This document shows, piece by piece, positions 14,527 to 22,854 of a DNA stretch of 33,391 bases. The stretch lies in assembly GCA_944390345.1 (NCBI GenBank), contig CALXPP010000021.1:1-33391 (forward strand), in the 5' to 3' direction. The position numbers and the translations under genes are program-made. Each line of letters starts with the position of its first letter. The stretch's first letter is position 1. The DNA is from an uncultured Clostridia bacterium (lineage in GTDB: Bacteria; Bacillota; Clostridia; TANB77; CAG-508). Below the pieces are notes generated by a model, which worked only from the letters and a program-made list of their open reading frames with translations, was not told the origin of the DNA and made no database searches.

Positions 14527-15906
14527 TTAGTTACTTTCAGCAGTATTGCTTGTATTTGATGTTGCTGCTTCTCCAATATTATTAGATGTGCCTTCTGTAG
14601 TTCCAGTAGCTCCATCAGTAATATTTCCATAAGAAATTGAATATAGCTCTATTAATTCAGAATTATCTCCATCTACTAAATTAATATGACCTTGATCATT
14701 ACTACTATCCATATAAAATACTTGTGATCCTAAAACATCAATAAATGATGAATAAGTATTTAGTTCTTTTATAAGTTTATTATCTGTTCCATCTGTTTTT
14801 ACTCTATAAATGCAAACTGTATAATCTGAAGAAGCTTCATCTTTATAGTTCATATAGTATATATAATTTTCAGATAAATTCATATTGTAAGCATCTGTAT
14901 CGTAAACTATGCTATCTTCTGTTCCATCTACTTTTATTTTACAAATTTGTTTTTCATCATTTGTATAGTATATATAATCATCTTTTAAGGTTACGCTATA
15001 TAGTCTTTTTCCATTAACTGGTTTTGCATTTGTTCCATCTATATTCATTACATAAGTTACATAATCTGTGTTTTCTGCTTCTTCCTCTGTTAAATTTTCT
15101 GAGCCTTCTGGGTAATCATTATATAAAATATATTTATCACTTATTCCTAAGTATCCTGTTTTATTTTTGCTTATTTGAGTTTTATTACTTCCATCTAGGT
15201 TCATTGTATAGATATTGTAGTCATCTCCGATATAATATATCTTATCTTTAATTACATAAATCTCATAGCAATCATTACTAAATTCATTGTCATTTATTAC
15301 AGTTAATTCTGTTCCATCATTTTTCATTCTACAAATCTTATTGTTTACATAGTCAATGTTAGCTTTTTCCTCCTCTGGAAGAGTTGATGCTAAGTTATCT
15401 GCTTCTGTAGTTTCTATAGTAATAAAATATAAATATCCATCTATTGCATTAATTGAAAGCATATCGTACTCAGCTTCTAAAAGTACTTCTTTCTTTTTTC
15501 CATCATTTCTTACTTTATTTAGGCATATTTTTGTACTATCAGCATTTGGAGATATATAGTAAATCCATTGTTTCTCATGTGCTGCATAACCATAGTTTCT
15601 TATATTTCCTATTGTATTACCTACTGTATTTTTTCTTAAAAACAAATTAGATACAAAATTTGTGGTAAATTCTAGTACTACAAGTACTGCAATAATTAAT
15701 AATATTATAATTGATACAATTATTGGCTTTTTCTTTGATTTACCATTTTTTTGTTTTTTTGAAGTTTTTTTATCATCTTTCTCCATTTTAAATTTACTTT
15801 CTTCTGCCTCTGAGTTCTTCATCTCATTTAAAAGACTTTTTTGACAATCTTCACAAATTTTGTTTTCTCCATCTGGAATTTCTTTGCCACATCTTGAACA
15901 CTTCAT
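14527..15906 (-). CDS. Zinc-ribbon membrane protein with DUF5050-like beta-propeller
   Basis: The 459-residue protein starts with a zinc ribbon (Cys3, Cys6, Cys18, Cys21), then a lysine-rich linker and one membrane helix at about 61-80. The external part holds tandem strands of the type IYYIGDDYNIYTMNLDGSNKTQI, YIYYTNDEKQICKIKVDGTE and YIYYMNYKD...CIYRVKTDGTDNKLI. This is the DUF5050/LDL-receptor-like propeller pattern of clostridial surface proteins. The tail is Ser/Thr/Asn-rich and low in complexity. Function is unknown; extracellular ligand or wall sensing is a guess. An AGGAGG site precedes the ATG. Confidence 0.85.
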   Translation of the reverse strand: MKCSRCGKEIPDGENKICEDCQKSLLNEMKNSEAEESKFKMEKDDKKTSKKQKNGKSKKKPIIVSIIILLIIAVLVVLEFTTNFVSNLFLRKNTVGNTIGNIRNYGYAAHEKQWIYYISPNADSTKICLNKVRNDGKKKEVLLEAEYDMLSINAIDGYLYFITIETTEADNLASTLPEEEKANIDYVNNKICRMKNDGTELTVINDNEFSNDCYEIYVIKDKIYYIGDDYNIYTMNLDGSNKTQISKNKTGYLGISDKYILYNDYPEGSENLTEEEAENTDYVTYVMNIDGTNAKPVNGKRLYSVTLKDDYIYYTNDEKQICKIKVDGTEDSIVYDTDAYNMNLSENYIYYMNYKDEASSDYTVCIYRVKTDGTDNKLIKELNTYSSFIDVLGSQVFYMDSSNDQGHINLVDGDNSELIELYSISYGNITDGATGTTEGTSNNIGEAATSNTSNTAESN

Positions 15907-15945
15907 TAGCTCTATACCTCCTAACAGTTTTTATATTTTAATTTT

Positions 15946-15970
15946 CTGTATATATTTTAAAAATATACAG
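15946..15970. other. AT-rich hairpin between glucosaminidase and DUF5050-like gene
   Basis: CTGTATATATTTT pairs with AAAAATATACAG. It lies 16 bases after the glucosaminidase stop, but no T tract follows on the minus strand, so it may only weakly terminate. Confidence 0.5.
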
Positions 15971-15985
15971 AATTTATTTTAAACA

Positions 15986-18628
15986 TTAATATGCTTTTCT
16001 ATTTTCATTTTTACCAAAAACCATATAATGAATATAATACTCTCTATAATTTTTATTGTAAGCATCGTTTAAGTCTTTATTGCTACTTCTATATACAATT
16101 AAATTGAAAGTTGAACTTGTAATTCTATTTTCATTAATTCCACTTTCTACAAAATGCTTAAATGCATTACAATAGCTAGATTTGTATAAATTTTTTAAAT
16201 CTTGATTATTATTTAAATAATATTTAACATCAAATTGTAGTGAAGATTTTCTTCCTTCATTTATTCCACTATCTATAAAGTGATTATAAGCTGCTCTATA
16301 ATCTGATTTGAAAGCATCTTTTAAATCTTTATAGTTTTCCAAATAATATTTAACATCAAAAGCAATAGATGCTTGTCTTCCTTCTCCAATTCCTATATTT
16401 AGCCAATGATTTTTTAATGCTTGCTCATTATATCCAAAAGCTGCCTTTAAGTCTGTATTTAAATCTGCATAAGTTCTTGCATCAAATAAATAATTTGTTA
16501 TGTCAAATGGTGTTAAATCTAAAGAATTATTTGATATTCTATTTTCATATCTACCACAATTCATATAATGCTGCATAAGTTCAAGTGCAGTCATATTTTT
16601 TAAGTCTGCATTGTTTTCCTTATAGCATTTTCCATAATAATATTTTGAGCTTGGTCTTAGCTCATTATAACCGATATTTAAGAAATGATTGTAAGCACCT
16701 TCATAGTCATTTCCATAGGCTTCTTTTAAATCGTCATTATTGTATAGATAATAAGAAGCATTAAATATTGGTGAAGCATCTCTACCTTCTTTTATTCCAC
16801 ATTCTAGCCAATGTTTTTTTAGAGCTTTATCATTATAGCCATAAGCTGCTTTTAAATCACTATTATTATCTGCATAATATTTAGTATCAAATAGTACAGC
16901 TTGAACACCTGTAAATATAATTGGTTTTTCACCTATAGCTTGACGCTTTTCATTTCTTCCAAATTCTAAATAATGTTTCATAAGTTCTAGTGGAGACATA
17001 TTTGCTAAATCATCGTAGTTGTTTCTGTAATCGTTTCCACAATATTCAGAAGAACTTGCTCTTGGCTCATTATAGCCACCAGATATGAAATGCTCATAAG
17101 CTTGCCTATAGTCATTTCCAAAGGCAGATTTTAAATCTGGGCTATGTTCAACATAATATACTGGATCAAATACTGGTGAACCCTGTCTTCCTTCTTTAAT
17201 TCCATTTTCTAGCCAATGCTTTCTAAGTAGTGTCTCATTTTCTCCAAAAGATTGTTTTAAATCAGAATATTTATCTGCATAAAATTTATAATCAAATACT
17301 AAGTCTGCAGCAGAAATTTGCTCTCCTTTTCCTGTTGTTCCTGTTTCTCCTGTTAATACTAAATAATTTTCACCTGAAGTAGAGTTTCTTGCAACATATC
17401 CATAAGTTCCTGTTCTTTCTGAAACTATTAAATCCCAATATATACCATCTATTGGAGAAGTCATTCTATTTAGTACTTTAACTCTCTCTCCATTATTTAA
17501 AGAAGATATTTCTATACCCACACTAGGTGTAGATAATACTTTTAAACTTCTACCAGAAGGAACATTTACTGTTGCTACTTCATAGTAAAGTCCATTTTCC
17601 TTTTCGGTGTCTGGTCTTGCTGAAGTTTCTTTTGGCATATTTTCATATACAGGTACTAAAAAGTAATGTGTACCTGTAAGCTGACCATTAATAGTGTAAA
17701 AATCTTTTAAAGTTCTTCCTTCCATTTCTGCAGCCATAATATTTTGTTGGTATTGGTGATTAAATAAATTTCCAGATTCAGATACTACATTGAATTTTTG
17801 AAAATATAATGTATCTTGTTTTCTTCCTATATAACTTTCTTTTACAAAAGATACACCACCTAATATAGAAGCTTCTGGACTTGTCCAACCTTCCTCTTGT
17901 GCTCTCTTTAAACCATTTCTTATTATATTTGCAGAACCATTTCCACTAGCTCCAATATTAAATAAATTATAATATCCTACATATTCTCCATTATAACCTT
18001 GTCCATTGCTTAGAGTCGAACCATTTTTTCCTTGCTCATTTATAATTTTGCTAGTTATATAGTAGCCATTTATTTGATTATTGTTACTTGCCTCTGTTAG
18101 TGCATTAATTATAGATGGTGTATTTAAAAAAGTTCCTTGCACCACTCTTGAAATGTCACTATTTGTCACATCTGAAACTCCAAGAGTTTTAAATTGAAAA
18201 ACACTATCTATATTTAAAGAATTTCTAGGGTCCATCATATAAGCTAACGCATCTAGTGAAGCACAATTGTAACCACTATCGAATTTCTTTTCTGTGCAAA
18301 TTGGACAAAACCACATTCCTGTACGAGAAGATGTCTCCTCTATTAAATTTTTAGGTGAATAGTCATGTCCTTGAAATTCCATATTCAAGGCATCACTCCA
18401 ATTTATTCCTGTTTCATATATTTGAAAATTAAATCTATCTCCATACTGATTTTTTAAATTTTGTATTAAACTTTTTACCCCTGGATATTTTGAATCATCA
18501 AGATGAGTATAATCGTAAATTCTGGAAGCAGCAAAGCTTTCTTTATTTATATTAAAGCAGATACTTAATATAATGCCTATTAATAAAATCCCCAAGGCAT
18601 AAAACAATATTTTTTTTGCTATTTTCAT
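15986..18628 (-). CDS. Secreted GH73-type glucosaminidase with SH3-like domain and ten C-terminal repeats
   Basis: The 880-residue protein probably cuts the glycan strands of peptidoglycan outside the cell. A signal peptide spans about 1-34 (hydrophobic ILFYALGILLIGIILSICF). The catalytic region, about 160-325, has NGYYITSKIINEQG with candidate acid Glu198, then YYNLFNIGASGNG and ASILGGVSFVKESYI, as in LytD-type glucosaminidases. An SH3-like domain lies at about 350-425 (VNVPSGRSLKVLSTPSV...WDLI..GTYGYVA). Residues 438-880 are ten repeats of 41-50 residues with the pattern FD..YY....DLK.AFG.....A..H....GI.EGR..S. They are arranged as two A-B-C triplets and then one A followed by B-like units. 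Such repeats occur in many secreted bacterial proteins and probably mediate surface binding. It has its own promoter and a GGAGGAGA site. Confidence 0.88.
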   Translation of the reverse strand: MKIAKKILFYALGILLIGIILSICFNINKESFAASRIYDYTHLDDSKYPGVKSLIQNLKNQYGDRFNFQIYETGINWSDALNMEFQGHDYSPKNLIEETSSRTGMWFCPICTEKKFDSGYNCASLDALAYMMDPRNSLNIDSVFQFKTLGVSDVTNSDISRVVQGTFLNTPSIINALTEASNNNQINGYYITSKIINEQGKNGSTLSNGQGYNGEYVGYYNLFNIGASGNGSANIIRNGLKRAQEEGWTSPEASILGGVSFVKESYIGRKQDTLYFQKFNVVSESGNLFNHQYQQNIMAAEMEGRTLKDFYTINGQLTGTHYFLVPVYENMPKETSARPDTEKENGLYYEVATVNVPSGRSLKVLSTPSVGIEISSLNNGERVKVLNRMTSPIDGIYWDLIVSERTGTYGYVARNSTSGENYLVLTGETGTTGKGEQISAADLVFDYKFYADKYSDLKQSFGENETLLRKHWLENGIKEGRQGSPVFDPVYYVEHSPDLKSAFGNDYRQAYEHFISGGYNEPRASSSEYCGNDYRNNYDDLANMSPLELMKHYLEFGRNEKRQAIGEKPIIFTGVQAVLFDTKYYADNNSDLKAAYGYNDKALKKHWLECGIKEGRDASPIFNASYYLYNNDDLKEAYGNDYEGAYNHFLNIGYNELRPSSKYYYGKCYKENNADLKNMTALELMQHYMNCGRYENRISNNSLDLTPFDITNYLFDARTYADLNTDLKAAFGYNEQALKNHWLNIGIGEGRQASIAFDVKYYLENYKDLKDAFKSDYRAAYNHFIDSGINEGRKSSLQFDVKYYLNNNQDLKNLYKSSYCNAFKHFVESGINENRITSSTFNLIVYRSSNKDLNDAYNKNYREYYIHYMVFGKNENRKAY

Positions 18629-18664
18629 TATGTATCTCCTCCAATTTATATTAATCTCATAGAA

Positions 18665-18693
18665 AGTATATCGTTAATTCTCCTTAAAGTCAA
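18665..18693 (-). promoter_or_regulatory. Sigma-A promoter of the glucosaminidase gene
   Basis: TTGACT (18693-18688), 17 bases, TATACT (18670-18665) on the minus strand. The expected leader is about 30 bases and ends in GGAGGAGATACATA. Confidence 0.8.
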
Positions 18694-18715
18694 TAAAAGT
18701 AATGTTTTATTTATA

Positions 18716-19592
18716 TTAATTTTGTAGAATTATGTCTCGTTTTAGTAAATTTTTTTCAATAATTCCTGTACCTAAGTACATTTGATTACAATATATGTTG
18801 TATAGTCCATCATTTTCTTTTTTAGTTAATCTTACACCATTTAAAAATAGCTCTTTTTTTCTTTCTTCTAGTTCTATTTTAGGTAAATCTTTTAAAATTT
18901 CTTCCATTGTATAAGAATTATCTTCTAACCACTTTATATTTCCTTGGTTATCTTCTAGTTCTTCAAAGGTGATCGCTTTTTCTATACTAAATTTATCTAC
19001 CATCGTTCTTTGAAGTTTCTTCATATATCCAACTGTTCCAAGTTTCTTTGCAATATCCTCACAAAGAGTTCTTATATAAGTTCCTTTTGAACACTGGACT
19101 TCAAAAGTAATCTCAGTTATTTTTATATCTAGTAATTTTATATAATAAATTTCAATTTGCCTTTTGGGAATTTCTACTTTTTTTCCTTCTCTTGCATATT
19201 CGTAAAGTTTTTTTCCATTTACTTTAATTGCAGAATAAATTGGTGGTATTTGTGTTTGTACTCCTAAAAAGCTATTTAAAATATCTCTTATATACTTTTC
19301 TTCTAAAGCACTTTTAGGAACTTCTTTTTCTTCTACTATATTTCCCTCTATATCTCCTGTATCTGATTTTTTTCCAAGTTCAAGTGTGGCAATATAATTT
19401 TTTTTATGTTCTACTAAATACTTTGATAATTTAGTAGTATTTCCGCACAAGAATAGGCAAAACACCAGTAGCCATTGGGTCTAAGGTTCCTGTATGTCCT
19501 GCCTTTTTTTCTTTTAATATTCTTTTTAATTTAGATACTGCTGTTTGAGAAGTAAATCCTTTTGGTTTATTTAAAATAAAAATTCTATCCAT
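18716..19592 (-). pseudogene. truB: tRNA pseudouridine-55 synthase TruB, broken by a single-base frameshift
   Basis: TruB makes pseudouridine 55 in the T loop of tRNAs. The gene begins at an ATG at 19592 behind GGAGAAATA and reads [16 protein letters not shown], then [18 protein letters not shown], and stops at 19431 after 53 codons. The +1 frame continues as [32 protein letters not shown] to the normal C-terminus at 18716. The total is 877 bases, exactly one more than 292 codons. Removing one base near 19445-19451 (CTTGTGCGG) restores a normal 291-residue protein. The catalytic Asp38 (GTLDPMATG) is in the 5' piece, so the 249-residue downstream open frame alone could not be active. It may be a sequencing or assembly error, a real lesion, or programmed frameshifting. 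TruB is conserved, so an error is likeliest. Confidence 0.9.
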
Positions 19593-19671
19593 TATTTCTC
19601 CGTATTTTATTTATTATTCTTTATTTTCAATTCTACTTTTTTACATTTTTAACTTGCATTTTCTTTTTTAA

Positions 19672-20622
19672 TTACTTTAGCATATCTTTCTTATTTAGCC
19701 ATATAGTTACTATAACTGTTATTAGTACTGCTAATAGTACCATAATAATAAATCCATAAGGATTATTTTGCAATGGTAAATTTACATTCATTCCCCAAAA
19801 ACTAGAAATCATTGTAGGTACTGCCAATATAATTGTTATTGAAGTTAAAGTTTTCATTACTCCATTTAAATTATTTGAAATAATTGATGCATAAGCGTCC
19901 ATAGTTCCATTTAAAATATTATTATAAATTTGTGCCATCTCGATTGCCTGTTTATTTTCTGTAATTGCATCTTCAAGAATATCTTCATCTTCATCGTATA
20001 GTTTAATTATTCTACCTCTTAGAGTTTTCTCCATAACTATTTCATTTGATTTTAGAGAAGTTGCAAAATATACCAAGCTTTTCTCCAAGCTAAGCATTTT
20101 TAAAAGCTCTTTATTACGCATAGAATTTTTTAATATATATTCTGCAAACTCAGTTTCTTTATTTATTTGCTTTAGATAAGTTAAATAATAAGAAGCATTT
20201 AAGTATAAAATTTGAAAAATAAATCTTGTTTTTTTATAAGTTTGAAAATTTTTTATTTTTCTTTTTTCAAAGTCTTCTATAATTCTGTTTTTTCTAAGTG
20301 AAACAGTTATAAAATAATCATCTCTTACAACAATCATACCTACCGGCATTGTAGTATAAGTATCCACTCCTTCTACTTTTTCTATTATTGGAACATCTAC
20401 TACAAATAAAATTGTATTATCATCATCTTCTTGGTCAATTCTAGCTTTTTCTTCAAAGTCCAATGCATCTCTAATAAATTGATCATTTATTTTTAAATTT
20501 TCACATACTTCTTGTATTTCTTTTTCATTTGGATTAACCATATTAATCCAGCTACCTTTAGCATATTCTTTTATTTCCTTAAATTCATTTGTCTCTATAT
20601 TTGTATTATATATTTTTACCAT
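19672..20622 (-). CDS. CorA-family magnesium/divalent cation channel
   Basis: The 316-residue protein has the CorA plan: a large cytoplasmic N-terminal alpha/beta funnel, then two C-terminal membrane helices. The hallmark GMN lies at the end of TM1 (ISSFWGMNVNLP), and TM2 is YGFIIMVLLAVLITVIVTIWL, followed by a basic KKDMLK tail. The long helix residues (EDILEDAITENKQAIEMAQIYNNILNG) form the stalk. It lies 21 bases after the CDF gene and is probably cotranscribed. It could be a Mg, Co or Ni importer, or an efflux variant of the ZntB type. Confidence 0.93.
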   Translation of the reverse strand: MVKIYNTNIETNEFKEIKEYAKGSWINMVNPNEKEIQEVCENLKINDQFIRDALDFEEKARIDQEDDDNTILFVVDVPIIEKVEGVDTYTTMPVGMIVVRDDYFITVSLRKNRIIEDFEKRKIKNFQTYKKTRFIFQILYLNASYYLTYLKQINKETEFAEYILKNSMRNKELLKMLSLEKSLVYFATSLKSNEIVMEKTLRGRIIKLYDEDEDILEDAITENKQAIEMAQIYNNILNGTMDAYASIISNNLNGVMKTLTSITIILAVPTMISSFWGMNVNLPLQNNPYGFIIMVLLAVLITVIVTIWLNKKDMLK

Positions 20623-20643
20623 AATATCACCTACTAATTTTCT

Positions 20644-21810
20644 TTATACATAACTATTTTCAATATTTATTACTGCATAATATTTATTATCTAAATTGTG
20701 AATTTTAGTTTTAACTTCTTTTTCTAATTCCTTGAAATCTACTTTTTCATCAAACGGCACTACTAAATCAAAAATTACATTTACTCTTTTTCCACCATTT
20801 GTCATTCTAAAATCGTGAATTGAAAAATTCTCGTTTATTCCTTTTACTACTCGTTCAACTGTTTTTTTCATATTATTTATTTCTTCATCATCTACTACAA
20901 TTGGATCCATATGTATAGTTGTAATACAACCAAATTTTTTAAACATATCTTGTTCTATTACATCAATAATATCATGAACTTCGCATATATTACCATCTGC
21001 AGGGACTTCTGCGTGAAAAGAAACTATTTTTCTTCCCGGTCCATAATCGTGTACCATTATATCGTGTATTCCGACAATCTCTTTATATTTTCCTACAAAT
21101 TTATAAATGTCGTTTATAAAATCTTTATCTGGTGCTGTTCCAATTAGCATATCTATCATTTCTTTAGTTGCTTTAAAGCCCGTAATTAATATAAAAATTG
21201 AAACTAATAAACTTACAAAACCATCTATTGAAACACTTGCAAACTTTGCAACAATTGCAGAAGCCAATACTGCAGTAGTAGATATGCTGTCTGAAATGCT
21301 ATCATAGGCTGCTCCTTTTAAAGCTGCTGAGTCTATTATTTTTGCTATTTTTTTATAAAATAAAAATAGCCATAACTTTGCAAAGATTGCAACTACTAAT
21401 AAAATAATTGTAATGGTATTAATATTGGGTAATTCTGGATGAATTATTTTATCTATAGAACTTTTAAATAATTCAAAACCTACTAATATAATTAGCATAT
21501 CTACAATAAAACCAGTTATATATTCCATTCTTCCATGTCCCCATGGATGATCTTTATCGCTTGATTTTTGAGACAATTTAAATCCTATCATTGTAACTAA
21601 AGATGAACCTATATCTGTTATATTGTTTAAAGCATCTGAAACAATTGAAATAGAATTTGCTATAAGTCCTACTATTAGCTTTACTATAGATAAAAATATA
21701 TTTACTGTGATACCAGTGCCACTTGCAAGTGTAGCATATTCTCCTCTAACTTTAGGATCGTCTTGCTTTTTATTTTCTTTTATGAATAATTTTATTAATA
21801 GGTCTGTCAT
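20644..21810 (-). CDS. Cation diffusion facilitator (CDF) family metal exporter
   Basis: The 388-residue protein has about six membrane helices and a C-terminal cytoplasmic domain. SDALNNITDIGSS (TM2) and GAAYDSISDSIS (TM5) supply the paired acidic residues of the CDF transport site, and HPWGHGRMEYI is the usual loop motif. The C-terminal domain contains the metal-related HDIMVHDYGPGRKIVSFHAEVP and TTIHMDP motifs, as in other bacterial CDF proteins. It exports Zn, Mn, Fe or Cd in exchange for protons. The TM2 DALNN pattern (Asn where others have Asp) suggests Mn or Fe more than Zn, which is only an inference. AGGAG precedes the ATG. Confidence 0.93.
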   Translation of the reverse strand: MTDLLIKLFIKENKKQDDPKVRGEYATLASGTGITVNIFLSIVKLIVGLIANSISIVSDALNNITDIGSSLVTMIGFKLSQKSSDKDHPWGHGRMEYITGFIVDMLIILVGFELFKSSIDKIIHPELPNINTITIILLVVAIFAKLWLFLFYKKIAKIIDSAALKGAAYDSISDSISTTAVLASAIVAKFASVSIDGFVSLLVSIFILITGFKATKEMIDMLIGTAPDKDFINDIYKFVGKYKEIVGIHDIMVHDYGPGRKIVSFHAEVPADGNICEVHDIIDVIEQDMFKKFGCITTIHMDPIVVDDEEINNMKKTVERVVKGINENFSIHDFRMTNGGKRVNVIFDLVVPFDEKVDFKELEKEVKTKIHNLDNKYYAVINIENSYV

Positions 21811-21862
21811 TTTTTACTCCTGTATCCTTTTATTCTTAAATAATTTTTTACTTAACATTGTT

Positions 21863-21891
21863 ATTTTAATACAATTATTATTAAGAAACAA
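21863..21891 (-). promoter_or_regulatory. Promoter of the CDF-corA operon
   Basis: TTGTTT (21891-21886), 17 bases, TAAAAT (21868-21863) on the minus strand, about 50 bases before the start. Confidence 0.6.
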
Positions 21892-21919
21892 TAGCTTTTA
21901 TGAAATTTTTTTGAAGTTT

Positions 21920-21950
21920 TTGAACTTTTGGAACAGTTCCCAAAGTTCAA
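21920..21950. repeat. 31-base near-perfect palindrome upstream of the CDF promoter
   Basis: Arms TTGAACTTTTGGAAC and GTTCCCAAAGTTCAA around a single central A pair at 14 of 15 positions. It lies 29 bases upstream of the -35 box. No T tract follows on either strand, so it is unlikely to be an intrinsic terminator. It could be an activator or repressor site for metal-responsive control. Confidence 0.75.
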
Positions 21951-21960
21951 GCAAAAAATA

Positions 21961-21990
21961 AAACAGCCAATTTTTATTTTGACTGTTTTG
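21961..21990 (-). terminator. Intrinsic terminator of the CYTH-thrS operon
   Basis: AAAACAG (21961-21967) pairs with CTGTTTT (21984-21990), with partial inner pairing, and on the minus strand is followed by TTTTTT. It lies 19 bases past the last operon gene. Confidence 0.75.
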
Positions 21991-22008
21991 TTTTATTTTA
22001 AAAATCTC

Positions 22009-22833
22009 CTAAATTTCATAATCTAAATCTACTATAACAGTTAATGCAACTATTAGATATTCATAGTCTAAACTGTTTATTTCTATTCTATAAGAATCTT
22101 TTGTTTTATCATTTAAAGAATCTATCGCTCCTACAACAATATTCTTAACCTCTACTTGATAATGATTTCCGGAATAATCTGCTCTAACTTCAATCTTTTT
22201 TCCATCAACTTTAGCAGTAAATAAATTTTTTATATTCTCTTGTTTTTGAAGTTTTACAACTGTGTATGGACTTTTAACAATTGTAAATTTTCCTTGTTCG
22301 TAATTTTCAAATTGAATAGTTACATCCTTTCTCTTGGCTTTTATATTATTTACTACAAATTCTTTTAGAATTTTATTCCCTTTTATTTCGTACACTTCTT
22401 CTCCATTTTCAGTAGTAACTGTAAAAGCATTTCTAAAAGTTCCTTCTTTTTGTTTTACATAAAAAATCTTTTTTACTCCTGTAATTGGTTCCTTAGATTT
22501 GCCATCTAGCGACAAGGTCTTTAAAAAATCATAAATTTGTTCTACCATTCTATCTGCTTGAGACATATCGACACTTTTTAATTCTTCACCAAAGTTTATC
22601 TTATCTTCTTTTTTTCCTTCTTCAATTCTTCTTTGCACTACAATACTATCATTGTTTAAAAATATTTCAATTTCGTATTTTCCTGCTACATCTGCTATAA
22701 TAGTATTTGCTTCTAATTCTACTGTTCCTATTGCTTTTTCATATTGTTTTAAACAATTGTAAATAAATTCGGTACTAAAGTTGTTGGTGTTTTTTATTCT
22801 TTTTATTCCTTCAAAATCTTCCATATTTTCCAT
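22009..22833 (-). CDS. Unknown protein with tubby/LURP-one-like C-terminal domain
   Basis: The 274-residue protein has no membrane helix. From about residue 125 it shows repeated beta strands (KKIFYVKQKEGTFRNAFTVTTENGEEVYEIKGN, then FTIVKSPYTVVKLQK) ending in a helix SLDYEYLIVALTVIVDLDYEI. This order of a 12-strand barrel around a central hydrophobic helix is typical of LURP-one-related/tubby-like proteins; the N-terminal 100 residues are separate. The assignment is by pattern only. It follows thrS by 21 bases with GGAGATGTATTT before the ATG. Confidence 0.75.
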   Translation of the reverse strand: MENMEDFEGIKRIKNTNNFSTEFIYNCLKQYEKAIGTVELEANTIIADVAGKYEIEIFLNNDSIVVQRRIEEGKKEDKINFGEELKSVDMSQADRMVEQIYDFLKTLSLDGKSKEPITGVKKIFYVKQKEGTFRNAFTVTTENGEEVYEIKGNKILKEFVVNNIKAKRKDVTIQFENYEQGKFTIVKSPYTVVKLQKQENIKNLFTAKVDGKKIEVRADYSGNHYQVEVKNIVVGAIDSLNDKTKDSYRIEINSLDYEYLIVALTVIVDLDYEI

Positions 22834-22854
22834 AAATACATCTCCATATTCTTT

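Noticed and set aside
21920-21950. The palindrome as an intrinsic terminator
   Set aside because: No T tract follows on either strand, and a better terminator lies at 21961-21990.
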